From Corbicula japonica (lineage: Eukaryota > Mollusca > Bivalvia > Venerida > Cyrenidae): 64,000 nucleotides of DNA. The stretch lies in contig JAZAYU010000003.1 of NCBI GenBank assembly GCA_038501625.1, positions 3,103,001 to 3,167,000 on the forward strand. The letters run 5' to 3'. Both the position numbers and the translations under genes were made by a program. Below are positions 32,764-44,816 of the stretch, piece by piece. How positions within the stretch are numbered: the first letter of the stretch is position 1; the number at the start of each line of letters is the position of its first letter. A model generated the notes under the pieces. The model saw only the letters and a list, made by a program, of their open reading frames with translations, had not been told where the DNA came from and made no database searches.

Positions 32764-33004
32764 TGATGACGCCTATTGAGAAGCACGCGTTATATATGAC
32801 ACTAACTAAATATTTCAAAACGCCACTTATCCTGAAATAAGATTCTGCTTTTCCTGGTATGTATTGCTTCCAAAACATCAACTTCCAGGAAGACAATCTG
32901 CTTTTGCCTGTGTTGTGTCATCGGAGACGTGTAAAATAAATATTTCATCTCAAATTATTCTATTTCTCTTCTCCCACTATCACATCAAGCCAGAGAATTT
33001 GGTG

Positions 33005-33080
33005 TAGGAGGACAATATTGACGATGATGAAAACTTATTACCGAAATCAGACTGACAAATGAACGCAAATACGACGTATT
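33005..33080 (+). repeat. GTAGGAGGA module
   Basis: GGTGTAGGAGGACAATATTG followed by AAAACTTATTACCGAAATCA parallels 25,940-25,985. A shorter GTAGGAGGA match occurs near 36,901 and 39,145. The four sites lie at comparable places downstream of R3-like sequence. Confidence 0.45.
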
Positions 33081-33202
33081 GCCTAAAACATTTTTACAAG
33101 TGCTGTAACCTATGGAATATGCTGAGTTATGTTAATTTTACATATTTAAGCTCTTACAGGCTATTCACTAGACTTAGGTGAAGCAGAAACCTACTAGAAT
33201 TA

Positions 33203-33263
33203 TAAAAAAAAGTGAAATATGCATATCAGGAATCGCCACACTCACAAAACACAACCTCCCACA
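33203..33263 (-). repeat. R1 terminal fragment (h), inverted
   Basis: AAGTGAAATATGCATATCAG, then GAATCGCCACACTCACAAAA and CACAACCTCCCACA, the 3' end of R1 only. Confidence 0.7.
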
Positions 33264-33278
33264 TTATTTTTTACTAGC

Positions 33279-33425
33279 AAGGCCCAAAGGTCATAAAAAC
33301 TGAGATTGATGACCTATCTCGAATATCAAACATGTGATTGGTTGAAATAAAGACCCTTCTCTATTTCAACCAATTAGATACTTGGGATAAGAGATTGATT
33401 TCAAATCTTAGTTTTATGATCTATT
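33279..33425. mobile_element. R2 foldback element, degraded copy
   Basis: TCATAAAAACTGAGATTGAT, a TGTGATTGGTTGAAAT block, then CTATTTCAACCAATTAGATA and CTTAGTTTTATGATC are the R2 arms with many substitutions. It can still fold back on itself. Confidence 0.7.
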
Positions 33426-33453
33426 GTTTCGATAAAATAAATACTGTCGACCA

Positions 33454-33527
33454 ATGCCTAAGATATAAAACTAAAATTGGACGCCAGTCTCAAATCTTAA
33501 GCATTTGATTGGCTAAGACTGATACTT
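33454..33527 (+). mobile_element. R2 half element (left arm only)
   Basis: ATGCCTAAGATATAAAACTA, CAGTCTCAAATCTTAAGCAT and TTGATTGGCTAAGAC match one R2 arm, and the second arm is absent. Confidence 0.65.
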
Positions 33528-35241
33528 GTCCGACAAGGTTGAAGTTTTCGTTAATGAAAACTGGCCACCAAATCAAAACGAACTTTATATTTGAATAACG
33601 TTAAGAGAAATAATTGACAACCATAAAATAATTATAAACATATATGTAACATTTAAACAATGTTAAGTATTTTGAAAATATGTATTCAAAGCTTCTCAAT
33701 TAACACAAAATACAAATAAATTTTATTTTTAATTCAAAATCAAATAACACAAAATACAAAAACGTTTTATTTTTAATTCAAAATCAAAAAATTAATTCAT
33801 TTAATGCTTATTTTGTTATTTGAAAACTGATATATTTTAATTAAAAATGTAAATTTTCATAAGTTGCATCTTGTCAAAAAAGATCAATATAAAAACCATG
33901 TCAAACGTAGAAGATTATAACGATATTAACAGCTACGCCGGGGGTTACATTATCATAGCATTGTATGGTATGAGACATTAAATTAATTCATTTGCAATTC
34001 CATTAAATCAGCTAATTGTTTTCTTGATGTTTTGTTCATTCTGATTATAATCGATATCGATATGTAGGAAACCGTGGAGACACAATTAGCAATTAATGTC
34101 TTTCTACATTATATAACGGCTTTTTGTAGAAAAAGGTATGAATAATTCCGTTTTTATTATGTTTTGGTAACATCAGAAAATACAAATAAATGATTGATTG
34201 TTTTGAATTACCCTTTTCGAATAATTCTACATTTGCACACATGTTTTTAATTTATTGAAAGTTTTTTCTTGAGTCTACAGTAAATCTACAGCGCCTAGCC
34301 ATGCATATATGATAACGCTACTGCTTGAGCTAACCTGTACAACCCCATAAATGATTGCTCGGATAACCATAATAAACGTAATCATCATTTCATGACATCT
34401 AAAGTCCAAATTTATGTTTCTTTCGTTCCAGACATTAATGTGTGTTTGCTTGCAAACAAATAAGTTGCCCTATGTTACACGGAGAAAATTTGATTGCTTT
34501 GATATAACGTCATTAATTTGCATACAGGACATCTCTATAAAAGGCAACATGATAATCTGTTTTAGGAACACTCTCGCGTGACTTCAGGCGGTATCATAAA
34601 TGAAATCATTAGCACACAGTGTTACTATATTAAGTGATCAAATGAAACACCATTAATTGGTGTGTTGAGTTACTTTTACCAGTCGTTGATTGCAAGCTTG
34701 CGTGCATCTGGCTTCTACTGGCGTTAAACAGCAGTGTTGTTGCTTTTGCACATGCACTCAATTAACGACCTGCCACATGGCTATCTTAGGAAAACAAGAT
34801 GATATTATTTTTCTTATGGGTTAAAACGCATATGAAGGAATATGTGTTTGGTTCATGATGATGAAATACTTTTTGTGCATGATCAGGAAGTCACAAATAC
34901 AATTATTTTAGTCGCATAGCTTGTTCAGTTAATTTAAGGTGTTTGTTAACGTTAACTATAAATGCATAACCTTTAAACAATGAAATACACCACCAGCACA
35001 ACCTCACATCCTATATTATCTTCTATTATATTATCACACTAAGACCAAGACAAGTGCCAATGTGAAAACTTTGGGGTGATCTTTGGTTTTCACAATTTCT
35101 TCGGTAAGCAAATAGAAACAGAGTTTTTGTTGCGTGCCTCATTGTAGGTAAAGCCCTGTTTGACTTTAAGTTGTTTGGTTTACAAAATGCCGCACGACTG
35201 TCGTATATTCGCAAACACAGCTTTAGATCTGGTTAATGTAT
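33528..35241. other. Non-coding, intronic, with R5 copy 2
   Basis: No gene is visible. R5 copy 2 (CATTAGCACACAGTGTTACT, then TTGATTGCAAGCTTGCG) is at about 34,597-34,730. Short direct repeats of ACACAAAATACAAA lie near 33,710 and 33,750. Confidence 0.5.
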
Positions 35242-35752
35242 CGTCGCCTTATTATTACAATGTTCTAAGTGATATTTTTCGAAAAATGAGATTTTTATAC
35301 CGTTGTTATCGTGGAAAAAAGACCTATCTGAATATGGTTTCAGAATTGGTTGATTCACTTTAGTTTTTAAAATTCCCAATCACACAATGTTCTATCTTGC
35401 GGTTTATTCACACTCGTGTAAGGATTACACTGTTCTAAGTAACTGTAAAAAAGTAAGTTAGAACATTGTAATAATAAGGCGACGAGTTACTTGCGGAGAA
35501 AATAATGGTTAGTACTGGTTAGTCCAAGAACACTGGTTAGGTTAAACCGAAAGTAGAGAATTTTTAAAAAGTTAAAGATAAAGACTAAACACAAACTCAT
35601 GTAATTTATAGACTTCATCAAAACACACACGCTGCTGTTTTTCTGAGCAAATTCGGTGGAATATGAAGGTTTTAGAGAAATCTGAAACTTTGAAGACGAT
35701 TTTCTCCAAACTGTAAAAAAGTAAGTTAGAACATTGTAATAATAAGGCGACG
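35242..35752. mobile_element. Nested inverted-end element(s) with three 27-bp ends
   Basis: CGTCGCCTTATTATTACAAT (35,242 on) occurs as its inverse complement twice, ending at 35,484 and at 35,752. The two right-hand ends are identical over about 43 bases (ACTGTAAAAAAGTAAGTTAG onward). A 243-bp element, or a larger 511-bp element, is defined depending on which pair of ends is used. No transposase is present, and the 67- and 91-codon frames inside look incidental. Confidence 0.65.
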
Positions 35753-37578
35753 GTATGTAAACATGAATAACTTAGCACAATACAAAGAAATTCTACTATG
35801 TTAATTTTTGTGTTTATTAAAATATAGAAATATTGAAGAAATATCAATAAAATATGACTTTTTATAGGGTCTATAAAATCAATTCTTTTTCTTTTTGGCG
35901 TAGCTGTCTTAGCTGGATTTTTTACGTAGTTTTTTCCAACAATGAAGTGTAATACCTACTAATGAGAGTGTCACATAAATATGTAGAACAAAATTCAAAT
36001 GAACTAATTCAACTGTCAAATTTTTTCAAAAAAGGCATCTAGCAGGATGATGATTACGCGTACCGAAACATTTTTACATATGTTAAAAAACTTTGTTTTT
36101 ATAATTGGTTATACTGGTTACTTCCCCTCTCACGAACTGTTACTTTTTATGAATTTTCGGTAATAGATTCGTGGCGCAATTGCTTAAAGGCATCGGGTTC
36201 AATCCTCAGTTTAAGAGTTAAAGTTTGAAATATATATTTTGTAAATACAACAAATAGATAAATGTCGCCTTGCAATATGCCCAGTTATTTTTAGTTTCAT
36301 AACACCGATCACAAAATAGTTACCTAAATGTATCTTCTTTACCGCAATGTATTTCCCCTTTAGTAATTTGAATCCACCCCTTTTATGTTTATCTATTCAC
36401 AAAGATGTTTCTATTGTTCGCTTTCCTTTGTTCAAACTTCAAGACCGAAAATAATTATTTGAAATTTATTGTTTAATATTTAACAGAGAAAGAAACAACG
36501 TTAAATTTTTATACTTGGAAGTTTGCGTTTGGAGAAAGTAATTACATCTGCCTTACATTTATGTTTAAAAGTAATTTCACCTTTAAAATAACCTTTACGC
36601 ACATATTTTGCTATTTTAAGATATAAGCGAATTCACTGTGAGAATAAAGGTCAATGAGTTCCTGTTAATACCATCTTTAAAAGGTTTGTATCATTTGTAC
36701 TTTTTCACCTACTTTGCAGGGATTCTTGTAATTAAATTTCCCATTCCCGTTATTAAATGCCTGTAAAACATATAACTTTCAGAAAAAAAACAATCAGATC
36801 TCGTCTGCTTTGCATCAGGAAAGACGTGTATTGCAAATATTTCCATTCCGATTGAGCATGCTGGCATCCCGCGGGAACGCTAAGAGCGCCATCTGTAGGT
36901 GTAGGAGGAAAGCTTCATGACAGATGGAGAGGAATTATAGCAATGAGACTTACAAATGATACCTTAAATGACAGACCGTTGCAAAATTCAATTACTGTTG
37001 TTCCTATTTTCACAAGTGAGATCTCCATGGAACCGTTTGTAAGCGGCACTAAGATACAAAAAAGACATATTTGCTGATAACGATACTTTGACAATAATTA
37101 ACATCAGCATTGCATTTTCAATAATTCAAACTGCCGAGAGTATGTTTAGGTGAATTCTATAGGGGCTTGCGCAAGGCTGATGATCGAAGAATGTTTAATA
37201 TTGTTGATGTTTAACTGCATTCTCTAAAGGTTGATAAAAAAATAGATAGTAATAAATGGCTAAACGCTTGCAAGTTTAGAAACCACCAGTATTTCATTCG
37301 ATAGCTTTGTGTTGGTTCAGTGGAATGTTAGACATCATATTTAGGTCAATACAGAGTCATTGAAGGACAGACTCCGAATCAACACTGTCGAGTTAACTGA
37401 CAGCGGCTAAATAATTAAATAAGACAAGGCTAACCAATATGGCATATTCATTCCGTTAAAAGATGAGCAATTTAATATGATAAACCTTTCATATTGATGC
37501 ATAGATGACGGTGAGATATTTGAAGTAATTTGACGGCGGATCGAAACTTGTTATCAGCCTTTTATTTACCACTAACCA
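35753..37578. other. Non-coding, intronic, with a tRNA-like box pair
   Basis: At 36,167-36,205 GATTCGTGGCGCAATTG and GGGTTCAATCC resemble Pol III A and B boxes with about 13 bases between them. That is too close for a tRNA but possible for a decayed tRNA-derived SINE head. A partial GTAGGAGGA module lies near 36,900. No coding exon was seen. Confidence 0.45.
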
Positions 37579-37708
37579 GTGCCCAAGGTTATAAAACTGA
37601 GCATGGAAACCCGTCTCAAATCTCAAGATTGTCGCCATTTCAGCCAATCAGATGCTTGAGATTTGATACTGGTTTCCAATCTCAGTTTTATAACCTTCAT
37701 GCCTGGAC
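37579..37708. mobile_element. R2 foldback element, internally shortened left arm
   Basis: The left arm (AAGGTTATAAAACTGAGCAT ... CTCAAATCTCAAG) is joined to GATTGTCGCCATTTCAGCC, losing about 25 bases near the centre. The right arm is complete to ATAACCTTCATGCC. Confidence 0.85.
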
Positions 37709-37910
37709 ATGCGCCGCCACTAAATATTATAAATGACAAATAACACACTTTTAAGTAGTGAACTCGATAATATACTGTACTGTTCATAATGTTTAAACAA
37801 AACTGAATCGGTGTGATCTGCATATTAATTAATAAATTATGTATCAGACACATTTGGTAGTATTGCATGCACTTATCAATGTGCATGTTAAGCTGACCTG
37901 TTTCAAGAAC

Positions 37911-37946
37911 AGATGCTTGAGATTTGAGACTGGTTTCCAATCTCAG
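37911..37946 (+). mobile_element. R2 right-arm fragment
   Basis: AGATGCTTGAGATTTGAGAC followed by TGGTTTCCAATCTCAG matches part of an R2 right arm only, about 200 bases from a full copy. Confidence 0.75.
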
Positions 37947-38114
37947 CCAGGTAATACCGATAGGCGTGATCAACATTACTGGCGAGTATATTTGCTGATG
38001 ACAACTGATATAACCAGAACCTTACTGTGACTATTCACTTTACTTTTTACTTGTGAGGTAGAAAATATACTTATCTAACATGAACTTGTTTCAAAATTCC
38101 AGCAAATATAGATT

Positions 38115-38490
38115 TGGATATTGTTCAATTACCGCAAGGATATGCTTCCTGCTTTTTAAATTTTCCCTATGGCGCTGTTTGGAATATGCAGTACTTATGT
38201 TATCAGATCCAGAATTCCATTTTGTTTAGTTCCGCCCATTGTTTTATTGTTTAGTGCAAACCCATTCTAGGGACCATAAGCCGCTGAACATGGAATGGTA
38301 TTAATCTAAAAATATCGCATTGAAAGTCCCGTATTCACCGCCATATGCACACATCGTTTAGGATGGATCGAAATTCTACTGTTTATTGGGGTGAATATTG
38401 AGTTGTGTACTACTTGGGGCTAGGCGGATAGTAATACGCATTGCCATTACTGTCTATTGACAGGCTCAATCAAACTGAGCCTGCGATATT
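38115..38490 (+). repeat. Dispersed repeat R3, copy 3 (long)
   Basis: GATATTGTTCAATTACCGCA, TTTAGTTCCGCCCATTG, GGGACCATAAGCCGCTGAAC, ATGGAATGGTATTAATCTAA, TATTCACCGCCATATGCACA, TACTGTTTATTGGGGTG, TTGGGGCTAGGCGGATAG and GGCTCAATCAAACTGAGCCT cover all R3 landmarks. The GGCTCAATCAAACTGAGCC block is itself a small inverted repeat. Confidence 0.8.
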
Positions 38491-39689
38491 TTTTTTGTAT
38501 TTGTCCTGTTCGATGGCTTTCAAAGTTCTCTTTTCATCTAAAATGTATGTTGATAATAAAGATTGAACACATATTTATATAGTTATTTTTTGCGTTATAA
38601 AGTTGCGGAATAACCACGCTTCACCAACCGCAGGAAAATCGAGCACGAAAGTTGTTGCTCTGGATAGAGCAAAATTGTTTTAGTCAGCGATCAAGGGTCA
38701 TTAATAAGCTACGCTATTAATGTTTAAAAAGAATGCTTTTACAATAATCAAAATATCACCTGCGGCATGCGGAATTTAATGATAATTAACGTATTAATTC
38801 ATTTTGCAATAAATAGAATCAACCGATACGATGATCGGTAAGTAACCGATACGATGATTTTTTAGTTTTAAGTTTAACCTACATTTTTTCATAGCACAGA
38901 TATTTGAAATGCCTTTTCAATTATAAAATCTTGATTATTTTGATTAGCTGCCAGGTCTTGATTGTTTTCTCTTTCTGAGTATAGCATTTTTTTAAACTTG
39001 CAGTAATGGATTTACATTTTTTGATATTAAATGTCGTCAGAGCATATCAATCTGCTAACGCCCTCTACATATCAAAGAAGATGTGAAAAAAACAAAAGAT
39101 GCATTTGCGACTCCCTATATTGTGCTAAAAGCGACTTAATACGATGTAGGAGGACAGCTTTATTATAGCTAAAACACGTAAACCAGTTAAACAAATAAAT
39201 GGTGCATTAAAATGGAAATTAAGTTTCAAAATATAATTACATTTGTTCATATGTACAATGTAAATTCCCAGAAAAATGAAACTGAAAACACTCACTCTTG
39301 GAGCAATTTCTTGCGTTTGGTTCTATTTATTGCAAACAGTGCAACGGCATTGCATTCAAATAACTAAACTTACCGTGAACCTAATTGCATTTTAGATGTG
39401 GAGGTGAATAATTGTGACAACTAACAAAGAGTATTTAAATAGCGACTTCATGGATCTAGGGGCTAACTAAGTTCACGTCTACGAGCAACATACTTTCCTG
39501 TTTATGGCTAAGTACCAATATTGTCGGTTAAAACAAACAAAACGTGTCATGCAGATCATAATATTAAAGTCTTTTGTAATAAGAATTATGTTTGTCTTCA
39601 ACGGTGCAATTTCTCTTGTGTTGTTTGTGTTGAGAAAACATGTTGTTAATTGTAAAGATATTTAGGTTAACTTTTATCCTTAAATAATT
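38491..39689. other. Non-coding, intronic
   Basis: No gene is visible. A short GATGTAGGAGGACAGC module is near 39,143. Confidence 0.45.
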
Positions 39690-39835
39690 TAAAAACACGC
39701 AACATATTGTTGACAGTATCATATTTATTGTGTGGAAAATTTAAATGATGTTTCGTGTTGTTAAGATTTGTGCAAGGATGTAAATATAATTTTAGATCTG
39801 ACTATTTTTTACTGTTCTAGGTTTTCTTAACACCT
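39690..39835 (+). repeat. Relic of the TTAA-flanked element family (R9)
   Basis: TATTGTTGACAGTATCATAT, TTAAATGATGTTTCGTGTT and TTTAGATCTGACTATTTTT parallel the right arm of the element at 62,649-63,331. The ends are missing. Confidence 0.6.
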
Positions 39836-39847
39836 CAGCCCAGCGAC

Positions 39848-39960
39848 CTTCAAAGAACGTAACTGATAACAGCACTGTTTAAATGAAAGAGGAGACTTTT
39901 TACAGCCGCCACACGGCACAAGCAACGCTGCTGTGATATTTAAATAGATAAAAAGGTCAT
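39848..39960 (+). repeat. Repeat R4, copy 2
   Basis: GACCTTCAAAGAACGTAACT, GATAACAGCACTG, GAGACTTTTTACAGCCGCCA and CACGGCACAAGCAACGC recur at 49,892-50,005 with few changes. Confidence 0.7.
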
Positions 39961-42250
39961 TTTATCTAAGATTAGAGACATGGTCAGATAATATCTACAT
40001 GAAATAGGTGATGGGTGAATTTCAATGCATCTTTAGATAATAATAATGTACTTTAGTCAAACTTTTAAAGAGATATAATATCGTCAGAGTTGTCTCACGT
40101 GCCTCTTGTGTTTTTTAATTTAATCTTATTAGCCATATCAACTCGGCTAACAGCGATCTACATGTTAAAATATGTTTAGTTTTGCTCATTGAGACAGACA
40201 GTTATAGTTACTTCAGATTCTGCCTAGTCATACTTTTCAATGTTATTGCAGGGGGAAACATCTTTTTAGTAGAATAATTAGTTATCTTAAGACATCATAT
40301 CAACTAGAAAATTTTCAATATGCAAAAATCATATTAACAGAAGTTATCCGTGAAAAAAAAACAACAGAAAGTTAATGATCACCCTTCCCCTTGCTGCAGT
40401 AAATTTTTCCTGAAAACGCCTACATTAATTTCATTTGTATCAGTTCCTGGTTTCTTATATTGCAGCTTCGTGTGTTTGAGTTAAGGACGTCTAATGCTCA
40501 ATAACTCAGTTTTTAAAATTTCAAGATGTACCCCTTAGTGGTTTATCATGAAAAGAACATTGTTTCTTCCTTTCCACCCGAACATGCGATCTTTAATTTG
40601 AATGCAGTGAAACCTTACTATAAATACCACATATGGGACTGAACACAAGTGGTCTTAATTCTGAGGTAGAAAATAGTTCAAAAATATTAAAAGAGACATG
40701 GTAGCGGTCTTATTTTCGGGGAGGTTTTAATTTCAGGGCTGTATTTGAATTTTACTGTATAACTGTATTCGTTGTTTTCATACCAGATGTATAGTTATGT
40801 AGTTTGCCTTATATTTTTATACTGAGCAAAAGAAGAAACCTTCGCAAATAACATTTAAATAAAAAAATAAATAATAATCAATGCAGAAATTAAGATTAAG
40901 ATGAGAACTAAATTATTATTATTTTGTCGTTTTTAAAATATGCTAATGAACAAAAGTCTTGTCCGGTAGATAGATTGGAACTTTTTGCATGCCAATTTGC
41001 AACACGTTACTCTACCGGCAGTACTGTCTCAAATTGCGAAATTCTTCTTTATTGAATGCTTATAAATGTCATCTTTCCATCGATACCAAATTTATGCCGG
41101 TAGATATGTGTTACAATTTGCCATTTTTGGATTTCACGCGTTTAAAAGATATTATGGAAAACCATGCCGGACAAGACTTTTGTCCATAAGTATTCAATTT
41201 GTCATTTTGGTCGAGGGAAATGAAGCATAAGACTTAGTTTTTTCCCTTTATTAAGAGGAAGAATATTTCCTTTAGTGTAGTTGTGTTGGTTATCCTTTGT
41301 GTATGCTTAAACTTTAAAATAAGTCTTGTTTAGACAACTTGTATTGGAATCTTTGACCACAATGAAAAAAATAATAACACCTTTTTCTTCACAAATATCC
41401 TGTTGAGTTCAATTTCCCTGAGAATACAAGACAATCAGAGACATTAATTAAAAAAAGAATTTATTGACAAAATAGGAAGCTACTTTTTCCTAATTATATT
41501 AACCTTTTACTAAAAACCTTAATTTAATTAATTTTTGAATGTTAATTCATATGTTTGTTAGATATTGTTTTCATAATAAAGTGATATAAACGTCTTTAAT
41601 GTCACGCGTGTTATGAAACACACATCGAGAGTCCAATCTACGATCCTGATATTGTTATAAATAAATAACATTTCAAGGAGAGAATTAGATGCATTTCCTT
41701 CAGTTTTTATTTCTTCTAAGCACAATTATCTTATTTGTGCTCCGTTTTTAATGCTCAGATTACTGAAAAACATCTTAATGTGAATGGATTTTTTTAAGAA
41801 TGTACGTGGGACTAAGTCTAATAAATTGACGTCCGGCATATTAATTATCTCATTTAATTAAAAAAAGCTTGTTTTGTAACGTACTGTATTCAAATGATGT
41901 GAGGTCCATAACAGAGTTCACCAACAGCTTTATCGTAAACACAATCATTAGCACCCACAGTCACTCGACCAAGTTAGCAAATGATTCTTCTTTTGACAAT
42001 GTATTATTATGATGTTTATTAGCTTATTTTTACCTTGAATCCAATCAATCGGCATAATTACAGTAATAATGAAGACGTGAGGTTAAATACAAATGTCGCC
42101 AACGCTTCGCATATCTGTAATATATTCAATCTGGTTGGGCTAATCCTTTTATGTTTGGTTCATTTTTGTGACAATCAATTACATGAGTTAATAAATTTAC
42201 AACATTTTCACTGTTTAAATCATGACTGATTGTGGTAATGATGCAATTTT
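39961..42250. other. Non-coding, intronic, with partial R5
   Basis: No credible exon. A partial R5 (ACAATCATTAGCACCCACAG then TCACTCGACC) lies at about 41,938-42,030. The short frames here have no recognisable composition. Confidence 0.45.
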
Positions 42251-42545
42251 GGCCATCAACAGTCATTTTTATAATGATAATAACAACTTTACATCTTTGT
42301 AAAAAGTGTGTGAAATATGCATATCAGGAACGGCCACATCCAGAAGAAACGATCAACAGTCATTTTTTATTTTGATAATAACAACTTTACATCTTTGTAA
42401 AAAGTGTGTAAAATATGCATATCAGGAACGGCCACATCCAGAAGAAATGATCAACAGTCATTTATTATTTTGATAATAACAACTTTACATCTTTGTAAAA
42501 AGTGTGTAAAATATGCATATCAGGAACGGCCACATCCAGAAGAAA
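42251..42545. repeat. Three tandem copies of a 98-bp unit made of R1 end plus flank
   Basis: The unit runs from ATCAACAGTCATTTTTATAA through AATAACAACTTTACATCTTT to the R1 terminus TATGCATATCAGGAACGGCC and ACATCCAGAAGAAA. It is repeated three times with only a few changes, starting near 42,251, 42,349 and 42,448. Each unit joins about 50 bases of flank to about 48 bases of R1, so the duplication happened after R1 inserted. Confidence 0.85.
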
Positions 42546-42770
42546 CAGCATGCCTCAAAAAAGCGGAAACGCAGAGACTTAAAGAGCTTAGAGTCATCAA
42601 ATAATCAATTTCAAAACAGACACCACAAACAATTAAAGAAAATAAAAAGAAAACCTGAGGGGTACCGCCTTGGAACGGTCAGTGCAAGCAACTTTGCCAC
42701 TAGGGGTTTAAACCTAGTTTCCTGGTGCACAAACCTCACATTTGCACAACCGGTACTCATATGAGCATAC
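42495..42770 (-). repeat. Dispersed repeat R1, copy (i), inverted
   Basis: From the third tandem unit the remainder of R1 continues: CACCACAAACAATTAAAG, ACCGCCTTGGAACGGTCAGT, TTAAACCTAGTTTCCTGGTG, CAACCGGTACTCATATGAG. The ends match the shorter R1 form. Confidence 0.75.
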
Positions 42771-43127
42771 AAGTTCAAATTGTCTTAGTGAATTAGCTCA
42801 AAGCAACCATCCCGATCGACAATGTTGCATGATGCAAAAGCACATACACCTAATAAACGTAAAAAGTATGACTTTACTGTTCTAAAATAATTGCCCCAGA
42901 TGATGAAACCAATGCATTGCCGAACGATATAGATTGGCAATTTGTGAACGATTTTGTATTTTATGACTGTACAGCAAAAGAAAGCGAAAAGGGAGATATT
43001 TAATAAACTACGGTGATATGTAATGTAATATTTTACTATTGAATAAAAAATAAAACAAGATGAAATAAACAATTAAAATAAAACACTGAGTTTATTATGA
43101 TAATAAAGGCTTATATTCGATTGACAT
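42771..43127. other. Non-coding, intronic
   Basis: A 95-codon minus-strand frame (42,785-43,072) has no recognisable domain, and I do not call it. Confidence 0.4.
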
Positions 43128-43274
43128 GTGCCTAAGGTTATAAAACTGAGCATGGAAACCAGTCTCAAATCTCAAGCATCTGATTGGCTGAAATGGCGAC
43201 CAGTCGCCATTTCAGCCAATCAGATCCTTGAGATTTGAGACTGGTTTCCAATCTCAGCTTTATAACCTTCAATC
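43128..43274. mobile_element. R2 foldback element, full copy
   Basis: Left arm from CCTAAGGTTATAAAACTGAG to GGCTGAAATGGCGAC, centre CA, right arm GTCGCCATTTCAGCCAATCA to TATAACCTTCAATCC. The arms are close to perfect inverse complements. Confidence 0.9.
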
Positions 43275-43353
43275 CAGAGATGGAAAAGGGTTATTATCTA
43301 TAAAACATGTCAAGATATCTCGAGTTGTTGTTAAAGGCTGTAATTATGTTATA

Positions 43354-43432
43354 TGTGCCCAAGGTTATAAAACTAAGAATGGAAACCAGTCTCAAATCTC
43401 AAGCATCTGATTGGCTGAAATGGCGACTGGTT
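43354..43432 (+). mobile_element. R2 half element (left arm only)
   Basis: GTGCCCAAGGTTATAAAACT, AACCAGTCTCAAATCTCAAG and CATCTGATTGGCTGAAATGG with no second arm. The end at GCGACTGG coincides with the palindrome centre. Confidence 0.85.
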
Positions 43433-44096
43433 ACCAAATCTAACACAAATAAAATCCAATAGGAAAGAAAGCGACCGTTCAGATCTTGACGGTTCAATTT
43501 TTATTATATACCCCTTAATGAATTTACCATAGTGCAGCGTTATTCCGCAAAATTGATACAACTCCTCAGATTAATAATTCCGTATTGGACATTGTCCAAT
43601 TTTCTGATTCTATATTTTTGCAGCTTCCGGTAGTTTCTACTTTTTAAAATGGCCGATTTCAAACAGCGACATTTTCACAAATTTAGATTTGTTGACTCCA
43701 ATGACACTCTTTCTTTAAAAATAGTCATTGATTTCAGCCTGACCCTATGGTTTGATGTAAACAAAGCTCGTTGCTGTGGTATAAGAATGAAACACTTTTA
43801 AATCCTAGTCGTTACATATTGAATACCAGGGTTAACACTTCCAGCATCTGAAGTCGGGTCTTGTCCAAATTTTGCTGTAATTGTTTTTAGTCCGTCAAAG
43901 ATTTTAAAGTTTAATAATTCTTTTTCTGACAGAATCGATCATGGCGCTTGAAAAATGTAAACATTTGTTCGATGACGTAGAGAGTTATTGTTTATTGTGA
44001 CGTAATTGCTTCATCACATTTCACAATTCATTATTGATTTAGTGCTCATTTAATTCGGAGTGAAAAAGGGTATATACTAAAAGGCACATTATGCCA
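43433..44096. other. Non-coding, intronic
   Basis: Nothing recognised apart from AT-rich sequence leading into a foldback. Confidence 0.4.
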
Positions 44097-44225
44097 GTAT
44101 GCAATATGTAGGTTTGTATTTTTTCTCGTTGCATATGTAAACCACATCACGCTCGACCTTCGGTCTCGCGTAATATTGTTTACATACCCAACTCGACAAA
44201 TACAAACCTACAGATTGCATACAGT
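44097..44225. mobile_element. Foldback element with nested inner hairpin
   Basis: The left arm AGTATGCAATATGTAGGTTT ... GCATATGTAAAC pairs imperfectly with GTTTACATACCCAACTCGAC ... CTACAGATTGCATACAGT. The loop contains CGCTCGACCTTCGGTCTCGC, a smaller imperfect hairpin. About 129 bases, no protein. Confidence 0.75.
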
Positions 44226-44816
44226 TATAATATTCCATATGTATTGATATTATAAGAACCATCCGTGATAAAAGGCCTTTATAATCATTGCATTGGAAGA
44301 AAAAGATTTTTTGTTACAATCACTAGTGGCTTTGTGTATTATCCAAGAAGAAGGAAGTGAAGATTAAAATGAGGAAAACTCATTAGATGACAAAAATAAT
44401 GACTGAAAATTATTTGAGTTTTTTTAGAATGGTTTGGTAACTGCAGTATATGTCGACATTCTATTATTCGTTGCATAAAAATTCCTAAGGTTGTAATATA
44501 AATATGTATATAGGCGTTGACAAAAGTTGTCGACATTTTATATTATATATATGCGTTTTTGAATGGGGATATAAAGAGATAAAATGCTTTATACATTCTC
44601 ACATGTGACGATCCCTTTTTCAATTATATTATCATTTATTGTCTCTTGGTAATTCATGCTACATCATTTCTCGAATTGCAGCGTCACGTGTCAAATCAAT
44701 TTTCACTTTTCTTTGAGCAGATGACAACTTTTAGAATATAACTTGATTTACTGAAAGCTGGTTGACATTGTTGTTGTCTGTTGGTAACACTTCAGTTGTA
44801 AAGGAATATAATAATA
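44226..44816. other. Non-coding, intronic
   Basis: Nothing recognised. Confidence 0.4.

Noticed and set aside
36167..36205. Functional tRNA gene
   Set aside because: A- and B-box-like sequences are too close and no cloverleaf or terminator could be drawn; at most a SINE relic.
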